Assembly (NCBI GenBank): GCA_934183325.1
Contig: CAKPSH010000010.1
Span: forward strand, 1-48,951
DNA from: an uncultured Clostridia bacterium
GTDB lineage: Bacteria > Bacillota > Clostridia > TANB77 > CAG-508
Reading direction: 5' to 3'
Length of the DNA stretch: 48,951 bases
Shown here piece after piece: positions 42,108 through 48,951 of the stretch. The first letter of the stretch is position 1, and each line of letters starts with the position of its first letter. A model generated the notes under the pieces. That model did no database searches. It saw only the letters and a list, made by a program, of their open reading frames with translations, and was not told the DNA's origin. The translations under genes were made by a program, and so were the position numbers.

Positions 42108-44765
42108 TTAATAATTATATTTTATATATTTTTTTACAAATATTCCTCCTAAAACTGTAACAGTAATAATTGCAATTATTATGCCTATTTTTTCACCTGT
42201 TTGAGGTAAACTTGGTGCTACAGTATCATCTTTTTTATCTGTATCAGGTTTATATATGTCATCATCATTGTTTTCTTTTTTAGCAACTGTAACTTCTATA
42301 GTTTCTTCATACATTCCATCTTCTGTAGTAACTACAATACTTGTTTTTCCTTCTTTATTTGCCGTTATAATTCCATTATTACTTACACTAGCTATACTTT
42401 CATCTAAACTTTTCCATGTAACATTTTTATTTGTTGCATTTTCAGGTTGAACTGTCGCAACAATAGTTGTTTTTGCTCCTACTTCCAATTGCACTTCTGT
42501 TTTATCAGTCTTTACTCCTGTAACAGCTACTGTTTCATTTATTTCTTCTTTCTTTTCAACTACTAATGTACAATATGCTTCATATTCTCCATCTTCAGTA
42601 ATTGCTGTAATCTTTGTTGTTCCTTCTTTTAATCCTATAACTAATCCTTCTTCTATTGATGCTATACTTTCATCTTCAATACTCCAATTTACATTTTTGT
42701 TCGTTGCATTTTCTGGTGTAATGTTTGCTTTTAATACATATCTTTCGCCCTCTTTTATAGTTACCTTATTCGTATTAAGTTCTATACCTTCTACTGGTAT
42801 TTCTTCACTATCGTTTTTAGCTATAACATTAACTGTAGTCTCAATTTCAAAGCTTCCATCTTCCGTTACACCCTTTATTGTAGCTTTTCCTTCTCCAATA
42901 CCTCTTATAACTCCTGATTTAGATACATAAGCAACCTCTTCGTTAGAACTTGTCCAATTTATTTGTTTATATGTTGCATCACTTGGAAGTACATTGGCCT
43001 CTAAAACATATACATCATCAACTTCTATTTCTATACCTTTTTCCATTTCATCTTTATTTACAAACTCTACGCCTGTAACAGGAACATAATCTTTATTTCC
43101 TTCTACTGTTGTATATGCATCAACAATAAAATTACAATTTTTTAATTGGAAATTATCTAACTTCACGTAATAAACATCTTCCCAACTTTCGCCATCAAAT
43201 GAATAATAACTTTCTTCTGGCTCAGATTTTACATTTCCACCATCAGTATAGAAAATATTATTATCTGTATCATATTGATATTGATTCCATTCAACAGCTA
43301 CATTAATACAATCTTTTTCTTGATTAATTAATTTTATAGCAATAGCAAAATTATCGTTTTCTAATTTTATCGGTGTTAAATCTATAGTATGGAATCCTGG
43401 TTCTAAAGCTTCATCACCAATTTTAGAACTAATAAGTTCCATTTTTCCATCATTGTTTTTGTCTATATATAATTCTACTCCTGATGTTTCGTATAAATAG
43501 AAAGAGGCCTTATTTATATATTCTTCATTAATAGCATCTTTTCTAGAATATACATTCTTAACCCAAACTCCAGTTTCTCCCTCATCTAAATAAAATGGCA
43601 TATTCATTGTTGTTCCCAACTCTGAATGCGTATAATAATTATCATAATCCTGCTCTGTAACAGAGTACTCTGTTACATCTTTTATTCCCATTAAATTTTG
43701 TTCAATTATAAAGTCATCATAAGATACATACAAATAGCCATTATCGTCTGTTTGCTCTCCATAAGAGTCTAAAACAATCCATGCCCCATCATGTATTGGA
43801 GGATAAATTGAATTAAATTTATCTTTGCTATAATTGTCATCCCAACCAACAAGTGTTACAGCATGAGTCGCACCTGCAGAAGCTCCTTTTACATTATAAA
43901 ATACAGCAGAATTTTCTTTATTATAATATACCTTATAATCAGCCATTTGTTCACTTGGATAATACATTTGAGCTATAACTCCACCATATTTTTTTATATG
44001 TTCCTTAATTTGATTTCTAATTGCATTAACTTGTTCTTCTGTATATTCATTATATTCGTCATCCATATAAACAAGATCTGTTTCATCTTCATTATAATTT
44101 TTTAAAATATGCGCAAAATTAACTGTTTCATTAACTTTTGCTGTTATTTCTTGATTCAATTCTACATCTTCAATAGCTTTGAATTCTTCTGTATCAGAAT
44201 CATATACATCTTCGAATTTTAAATCATCATCATTAGCTGGTCCATATCCGTTAGATAAATACGCAGTGATATGATTAAAGTTTCCACCAACTGATAAATC
44301 CATACCAAATAATTTTGCACAAGTATAAGCCATGTGCATTGGTGAATATTGTTTAAAAATGTTATATTTTTTTGCAACTGTGGTTTCTAAAGCAGATGTT
44401 GTTGCAAAAGTCCAGCATGTATTAGTATTCTTTTGATCTTCAACTCTTATTTGTATATTATCTTTTAAACTATATTTGTTTTCTAGATCTACACTTTCAT
44501 CTACACCCTTAAGCATAGCATTATATTCTGATCTTTTTATTGAATCTTTTAAGCTTAAAGTTGTATAAGCTGGTTCTGGTGTTCTTCCTTTTTCTTCTTT
44601 ACTTAATAATCTCCACTCTTTATGTGCTTTTGATTCATTTGTTAATCCTATTTTATAATTCTTAACTTTTGATTTTGCAAAAGCTGTACTAGTAATACTT
44701 ATTAATGATATTACGATTACTACTGTGGATAGCAAAAATTTACATAATTTTTCTTTTTTATTCAT
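42108..44765 (-). CDS. LPxTG-anchored C1-family cysteine protease with Ig-like repeats
   Basis: An 885-residue surface protease. Signal peptide (1-30, ending AFA); papain-like C1 domain with QKNTNTCWTFATTSALE (Cys117) and GASAGATHAVTLVGWDDN (His301); the usual Asn of NSWG is Asp333 in VLDSYGE. Residues 376-550 resemble the lectin-like domain found after C1 proteases in Clostridia and hold an EF-hand-like loop DKNNDGKMEL. Three Big_2 Ig-like domains follow (about 562-648, 656-737, 746-827), each with NWT/NWS/TW...IAS and G(x)T(x)I patterns. Then a charged linker, LPQTG (853-857), helix and short tail. The start has AGAAAGGAAAAAA upstream. It could process or display partners of the peptide, but that link is positional only. 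Confidence 0.88.
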   Translation of the reverse strand: MNKKEKLCKFLLSTVVIVISLISITSTAFAKSKVKNYKIGLTNESKAHKEWRLLSKEEKGRTPEPAYTTLSLKDSIKRSEYNAMLKGVDESVDLENKYSLKDNIQIRVEDQKNTNTCWTFATTSALETTVAKKYNIFKQYSPMHMAYTCAKLFGMDLSVGGNFNHITAYLSNGYGPANDDDLKFEDVYDSDTEEFKAIEDVELNQEITAKVNETVNFAHILKNYNEDETDLVYMDDEYNEYTEEQVNAIRNQIKEHIKKYGGVIAQMYYPSEQMADYKVYYNKENSAVFYNVKGASAGATHAVTLVGWDDNYSKDKFNSIYPPIHDGAWIVLDSYGEQTDDNGYLYVSYDDFIIEQNLMGIKDVTEYSVTEQDYDNYYTHSELGTTMNMPFYLDEGETGVWVKNVYSRKDAINEEYINKASFYLYETSGVELYIDKNNDGKMELISSKIGDEALEPGFHTIDLTPIKLENDNFAIAIKLINQEKDCINVAVEWNQYQYDTDNNIFYTDGGNVKSEPEESYYSFDGESWEDVYYVKLDNFQLKNCNFIVDAYTTVEGNKDYVPVTGVEFVNKDEMEKGIEIEVDDVYVLEANVLPSDATYKQINWTSSNEEVAYVSKSGVIRGIGEGKATIKGVTEDGSFEIETTVNVIAKNDSEEIPVEGIELNTNKVTIKEGERYVLKANITPENATNKNVNWSIEDESIASIEEGLVIGLKEGTTKITAITEDGEYEAYCTLVVEKKEEINETVAVTGVKTDKTEVQLEVGAKTTIVATVQPENATNKNVTWKSLDESIASVSNNGIITANKEGKTSIVVTTEDGMYEETIEVTVAKKENNDDDIYKPDTDKKDDTVAPSLPQTGEKIGIIIAIITVTVLGGIFVKKYIKYNY

Positions 44766-44885
44766 TTTTTTTCCTTTCTTATGTTATTATATTTTAATTT
44801 TAGTTTATCATATTCTAATTTTCAATTCAATTATTATTTGCATTTGTAACACAAAAGTAACATTTTTGTAATAAAACATAAAAAC

Positions 44886-45020
44886 AAGAATAACATTTTC
44901 TAAGTGCCAAAGGCACATAAGAAAATGTTATTCTTCCATAATTATATTCTAAGGAAACTCACTATTTCATAGATGACTTTCCTAAGAATATAAAAATAAC
45001 GACAATTATTATGCCGTTAT
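44886..45020. terminator. Three tandem hairpins between the GH15 and protease genes
   Basis: Stem 1: 44886-44908 with 44912-44935, about 20 bp with one bulge around GTGCC-AAA-GGCAC, and a TGTTTTTATG tract on the minus strand. Stem 2: 44944-44957 with 44978-44991, one mismatch, its loop having a small CTAT-TTC-ATAG stem. Stem 3: AACG(GCA) type at 44998-45020 followed by TTATTTTTAT on the minus strand. Stem 3 is likely the GH15 terminator and stem 1 a second one. Between them they isolate the protease gene. Confidence 0.7.
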
Positions 45021-45038
45021 GTATTTTATATTTTTTTA

Positions 45039-46937
45039 CTATTTGTTTTCTAACCTTTTCAATTTATCTAATACAATTACAAACATTGCATGAGACCAAC
45101 CTAATCCAATAACCCAAGCAGGTTCCATTCTTGAATTGTCAACTTGCTCTGCTAAAAATCCATATGGACTTTGTGAGTTAACAACAAAATCAAAGCATTC
45201 CTTTGCTTCTTTAATTTTTCCTACCTCAATATAATATAAAGCCATCCAAAGTGTTGTTATTACCCAAGGTCTATCTTGTGTATAATGATCATTTTCAAAT
45301 CTTAAATATCCACCTGTATATGTTCTAAGTGTCATATTAATTCTTTCAATAGTATTCTCTATCTTTTTCTCTTTTGGAGAAAATACATTAAATGGATATA
45401 TTGTTCCTAATATACTTATATCTAATTTATCATCTTCTAAATTTCTTCTGTAGTTTTTCTTATCTTCATCGTAAAAATTATTTACAATATATTCTTTAAT
45501 TTTTATTATCTTATCTTGTAATCTTTCTTTTTGTTCCCTAATTTCATTTTGTTTTAATCTATTATTATTAAATTCGTTTACCATTAGTTCATCTATATCA
45601 ATCATTGCATTAAATCCTGCAAAAATACTTGCAATTGAATATAAACTTATTCCTTCATGCATTTCCCATAAATCATAACTCGTTCTATCTAATTTTTCAT
45701 TTTTTAAAATCTTATCCATATATTGTTCTAGATATTTTGTTGCCTTTTCTAACATTTTAAAATTATCTTTTATAAATTTAAGATCTTTAGTGTTTAAATA
45801 GTGATTATATACACCATATATAACACTGGCAGTTTCATCAATTTGATATCCCCATGAAGATGCCAATCTTCCATCTGTATAAAATCTTTGTTCCCACATT
45901 CCATTTCTATTTTGAGTGTTTTTGCAAAAATTCTTATAAAATTTTTCCGTTTCTTTATTCATATTTAACAAATCTAACGCCGTCGTAATAAATGCTGCAT
46001 CCCTTGGCCATGAATATGCATATCTTCCACATCTGGTTTTATTTTCATCAACCTCCATTGCAGCTGCTATTCCACCTGTCTTTTGGTTATATAATAATGG
46101 ATATAACAAAATAGTTCTATTATAAATATTTTTAATTCTATATTCATAATTTGTTTCGCCAAATTCAATTTTTGAGTGTTCTTTTACGTATTTTCTCCAA
46201 TATTTCTTTGTTTTTAATATTTCTGAATTATAATCAACTTTTGAAATTCGATCAATTTCTTTCTCAATCTCAATATTTCTATATTTTTCATTATTATCAT
46301 TTATATATATGTATATTGGAATTTCAATTCTTTCGCCTGGCAATAATGTTTTTATTTTATACATAATTGCAGCATTGTTTGACATTCCAATATAATCCTT
46401 ATCCTCCAAATAAGCACTTTCAATTACATTATCTACATCATTTAATTTGTGTGTCATTATCTCTTGATTTGAAAAAATAGCAAAATTATAATCATGCGTA
46501 TATTGTATTAATCCATCTTTAACTATTCTTGATGCAACTTCATTATTTTGATTAGTTAATAATTTTGAATGAATTAAAAATTTTACATCAAGAGGTATTG
46601 TATTTTTATTTAGCAAAATATATCTTCTAATTAATACATTTTCTAAATTTGTTGGTGCACAATCTGTTTGAAGTATTTCTAAATTAAAATATGTGTTTTC
46701 AATCTCGGTATTAAGTATATTTGTATCTTCTGAATAATACTGTTCATATACATTATTTATATCTTCTTCTAGGTGAATTAAATTTGAATCATTTATCTTT
46801 ACTCCAACCTTAAATTCATCTATGAATTGCGTAAAGTCAATATTAGGATAAAATAATCTTATTAATTCTCCTTTTTTAGTTAATCCTGCTCTAATTTTAT
46901 TATTTCCAATGACAGCATCATTAAAATATTTTTCCAT
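45039..46937 (-). CDS. GH15 glucoamylase-like glycoside hydrolase
   Basis: A 632-residue cytoplasmic enzyme (no signal peptide). An N-terminal beta-sandwich (about 1-250) precedes the (alpha/alpha)6 barrel with YSWPRDAAFITTALD, MWEQRFYTDGRLASSWGYQ, DLWEMHEGISLYSIA and the second catalytic Glu region GFLAEQVD; PAWVIGLGWSHAMF closes the barrel. It would release glucose from the ends of maltodextrin, glycogen or trehalose; GH15 includes trehalases, so the substrate is not sure. The start has GAAAGGATTAAAAAA upstream. It follows the beta-CASP gene by 29 bases. Confidence 0.9.
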   Translation of the reverse strand: MEKYFNDAVIGNNKIRAGLTKKGELIRLFYPNIDFTQFIDEFKVGVKINDSNLIHLEEDINNVYEQYYSEDTNILNTEIENTYFNLEILQTDCAPTNLENVLIRRYILLNKNTIPLDVKFLIHSKLLTNQNNEVASRIVKDGLIQYTHDYNFAIFSNQEIMTHKLNDVDNVIESAYLEDKDYIGMSNNAAIMYKIKTLLPGERIEIPIYIYINDNNEKYRNIEIEKEIDRISKVDYNSEILKTKKYWRKYVKEHSKIEFGETNYEYRIKNIYNRTILLYPLLYNQKTGGIAAAMEVDENKTRCGRYAYSWPRDAAFITTALDLLNMNKETEKFYKNFCKNTQNRNGMWEQRFYTDGRLASSWGYQIDETASVIYGVYNHYLNTKDLKFIKDNFKMLEKATKYLEQYMDKILKNEKLDRTSYDLWEMHEGISLYSIASIFAGFNAMIDIDELMVNEFNNNRLKQNEIREQKERLQDKIIKIKEYIVNNFYDEDKKNYRRNLEDDKLDISILGTIYPFNVFSPKEKKIENTIERINMTLRTYTGGYLRFENDHYTQDRPWVITTLWMALYYIEVGKIKEAKECFDFVVNSQSPYGFLAEQVDNSRMEPAWVIGLGWSHAMFVIVLDKLKRLENK

Positions 46938-46966
46938 TTTTTTAATCCTTTCTCTGAAAACACTTT

Positions 46967-48616
46967 CTATTCTTCTATTATTTCAACTATTAATCTTTCT
47001 ATTTCTCTTAATCTTAATCTTATTTCCTTTTCTTTCTTGTCAATTGCATCTTTTTTCAATATTTCTTCTCTTAAGATTGTTTCCATATCTTCCATTTCAT
47101 TTCTGATAATACCAACTGCAGATAAAATATCATCTCTCTTAATATCCCATCTTTCAGGCATCTCGACTTTTTCTAACAATTTTATATTATTATTACTTAA
47201 TTCATATTTTTCGCCTAATTTTGGAATTGTCACAGGTATCTTAGTTGTTTCTTCTAACTTTTGTTTTAAGACATTTTCAGAATCCTCTTCACCATGTACT
47301 AGAATTATTTGCTTTGGTTTTGTAAAAAATGAATATACAAAATTTAATAACCATTCTTGGTCTGCATGACCTGAATATCCTTCAATATATTCTATTTTTG
47401 CATTAACTGCAATTTCCTCTCCGAAAATTTTAACTTTTTTTGCTCCATTAACAATTGATCTTCCTAAAGTTCCAGGTGCTTGATATCCTACGAATAGAAT
47501 TGTTGATTTTGGATTCCATAAATTATGTTTTAAATGATGCTTTATTCTTCCAACATCACACATACCACTTGCAGATATTATTATACTTGGCTCTGTATTT
47601 TCATTAAGTGCCTTTGATTCTTCGGCAGTTTTTGTAAATTTTAATCCATCAAATTCAAGTGGATTATCACCTCTTTCTATCTCTGCTCTTACATCATAAT
47701 CAAATAAATCTTCATTTTCTTTAAATACTTCTGTTGCAGAAATAGCAAGTGGACTATCAACATACACAGGAGTCCCCATTAAAACATTATATTTATTTAT
47801 AAATTCAGGGTCATTTGTTCCATCTTTTATTTTATTTAATTCATATAAAATCTCTTGTGTTCTTCCAACTGCAAATGATGGTATAACAACATTTCCACCG
47901 TGCAAAATTGTACTTGCAACTGTATTTAAGAAAATAGTTGCTTTACTATCATTTCTCATATGTAATCTATTTCCATAGGTAGATTCCATTATTAAATAAT
48001 CGGCTGATTCAATCATAGTTGGTGAAGATAATAATGGTATATCATTGTTTCCTATGTCTCCTGTGAAAACTGCTTTTTCTGTTTTTCCGTTCTCTGTTAT
48101 CCAGACCTCTATTGATGCAGAACCTAACATATGTCCTGCATCATTATATCTAACAGTTATGTTTTCTGCCACATCTATAATTTCATTATACTTTATTGGT
48201 TTTAGAATTTCCGTAGATTTTAAAGCATCCTCAGCTGTATATAAAGGTTTTAATTCTGTTTTTCCTTCTCTTATTCTTTTTCTATTTTTCCACTCTGCTT
48301 CCATCTCTTGTATGTGACCACTATCTGGCAACATAATTTTACATAAATCACATGTAGCTTTAGTTGCATATATTGGCTTTCTATATCCTTCATTATATAA
48401 CTTAGGTATTCTTCCTGAATGATCTATGTGAGCATGTGTTAATAACATAAAATCTATTTCTTTTGGATCAAATGCAAATTCATTATAATTTTTTTCTTCA
48501 TCCTTTGCTAATCCTTGATACATTCCACAATCAACTAGAAACTTTTTTCCAGCACCTTCTACTAAAAAATTTGATCCTGTTACACATTCTGCAGCTCCTA
48601 AAAAAGTAATCTTCAT
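46967..48616 (-). CDS. Beta-CASP metallo-beta-lactamase RNase-like protein
   Basis: A 549-residue enzyme of the CPSF73/YSH1-like group. Metal motifs are complete: HAHIDHSGRIP (HxHxDH), GHMLGSASIEV, FTGDIGN; beta-CASP motifs A-C are ESTYGN, IISASGMCDVGRIKHHL and FVGYQAPGTLGR, plus the last His in EGYSGHADQ. Residues about 500-549 form a Glu/Arg-rich coiled coil that is additional to the typical 450-residue core. It probably degrades or processes RNA. The start has GGAGGGATATT upstream. Confidence 0.9.
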   Translation of the reverse strand: MKITFLGAAECVTGSNFLVEGAGKKFLVDCGMYQGLAKDEEKNYNEFAFDPKEIDFMLLTHAHIDHSGRIPKLYNEGYRKPIYATKATCDLCKIMLPDSGHIQEMEAEWKNRKRIREGKTELKPLYTAEDALKSTEILKPIKYNEIIDVAENITVRYNDAGHMLGSASIEVWITENGKTEKAVFTGDIGNNDIPLLSSPTMIESADYLIMESTYGNRLHMRNDSKATIFLNTVASTILHGGNVVIPSFAVGRTQEILYELNKIKDGTNDPEFINKYNVLMGTPVYVDSPLAISATEVFKENEDLFDYDVRAEIERGDNPLEFDGLKFTKTAEESKALNENTEPSIIISASGMCDVGRIKHHLKHNLWNPKSTILFVGYQAPGTLGRSIVNGAKKVKIFGEEIAVNAKIEYIEGYSGHADQEWLLNFVYSFFTKPKQIILVHGEEDSENVLKQKLEETTKIPVTIPKLGEKYELSNNNIKLLEKVEMPERWDIKRDDILSAVGIIRNEMEDMETILREEILKKDAIDKKEKEIRLRLREIERLIVEIIEE

Positions 48617-48659
48617 AATATCCCTCCACTTTAAACTCTCTTCTGTTGCTTTATGATGT

Positions 48660-48951
48660 TTATAAAAACATCCATAGTCTTTTGTTGTATTTTAATATCT
48701 TTATACTATTAATTTTTGCCTCAAAACCTTTTTCAATAGTATCTTCATCATATAATATAATTTTTGTTTTTTCACCTTTTTTAAATTCAATATTTATGTT
48801 ATCTAAATCAATAGTTCTTAACTCAAAGATTTTTTTTACCAACTTCTGATCAAATTTTATATTATCAGAAAATTTATTTATTATTTTTTCTTCCTGTAGT
48901 CTTTCTATTATTATTTTTTCAACTTCATCTAGTTTGTTCTTTAGTTCATGA
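48660..48951 (-). CDS. C-terminal fragment of a possible serine recombinase (start beyond the window)
   Basis: The frame is open to the right edge and stops at 48660. About 96 residues: a coiled Glu/Lys-rich segment (KLDEVEKIIIERLQEEK), then KFDQKLVKKIFELRTIDLDN and INIEFKKGEKTKI. Such a coil followed by 'FD..L..K........I.IEFK.G' is typical of the C-terminal end of large serine recombinases (a domain 'LI.KI.V....IEI.FK'). No catalytic domain is visible, so the call is tentative. The apparent short ORF from 48842 is only its end. Confidence 0.4.
   Translation of the reverse strand, partial: HELKNKLDEVEKIIIERLQEEKIINKFSDNIKFDQKLVKKIFELRTIDLDNINIEFKKGEKTKIILYDEDTIEKGFEAKINSIKILKYNKRLWMFL

Noticed and set aside
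1..48951. CRISPR array or phage block
   Set aside because: No regularly spaced direct repeats and no phage structural genes are seen; the only hint of mobility is the weak recombinase fragment at the right end.

Overview
The window looks like the chromosome of an AT-rich (about one quarter G+C by eye), spore-forming, Gram-positive member of the Clostridia, probably an uncultured gut lineage. Evidence: gpr, sleB and a very short spoVM (sporulation and germination); sortase, LPxTG anchors and DUF5684/DUF4190 membrane proteins (Gram-positive envelope); Asp23/AmaP; and Firmicutes gene order such as asp23-amaP-nusB-xseA-xseB and a rearranged rsgA-rpe-...-spoVM-rpmB neighbourhood. Most genes lie on the minus strand. 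The plus strand carries only two tRNAs, rpmB, nth, a small Cys-rich ORF and two orphan genes.

Layout by region. 1-4.6 kb: an operon of sortase, an LPRTG surface protein and a heterodimeric ABC exporter whose degenerate half is broken by a one-base frameshift. 4.6-17.3 kb: housekeeping genes (gpr, holA, glycogen debranching enzyme, membrane-tethered YvcK, murB, TSCPD protein), tmRNA, tRNA-Trp, and envelope genes (polysaccharide deacetylase, family 2 glycosyltransferase, LPG-synthase-like membrane protein, SPFH protein). 17.4-24.4 kb: an orphan membrane gene, tRNA-Leu, small DUF membrane proteins, an Rsm22/METTL17-like factor, DUF5662, sleB, fhs and a DUF212 protein. 24.4-32.6 kb: xseB/xseA/nusB/amaP/asp23, secG, rpmB, a 177-base imperfect inverted repeat, spoVM with a 49-residue membrane ORF, nth, a bactofilin-like exported protein, rpe and rsgA. 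32.6-35.8 kb: a 1068-residue tandem CbbX/SpoVK-type AAA+ protein.

36.4-44.8 kb is the accessory region that most deserves attention. A 151-residue precursor with a textbook double-glycine leader has its own consensus promoter. It is followed by a leaky terminator and a peptidase-containing ABC transporter (C39). The same operon continues with a degenerate thymidine/pyrimidine-nucleoside phosphorylase homologue that has lost its phosphate-binding residues, then two uncharacterised proteins and a small two-helix membrane protein. Just upstream lies a sortase-anchored C1-family protease with three Ig-like repeats. The precursor has no cysteine and a 107-residue core, so it fits no common lanthipeptide or sactipeptide scheme. 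I propose it as a candidate undescribed secreted-peptide system.

The right end holds a GH15 glucoamylase-like enzyme, a beta-CASP metallo-beta-lactamase RNase-like protein and the C-terminus of a possible serine recombinase.

Three orphan genes (4714-5043, 17475-17966, 36022-36408) share one architecture: a near-perfect sigma-A promoter with a 17-base spacer, a single ORF richer in G+C than its surroundings, and a long hairpin at the stop codon. They look like independently inserted single-gene cassettes.
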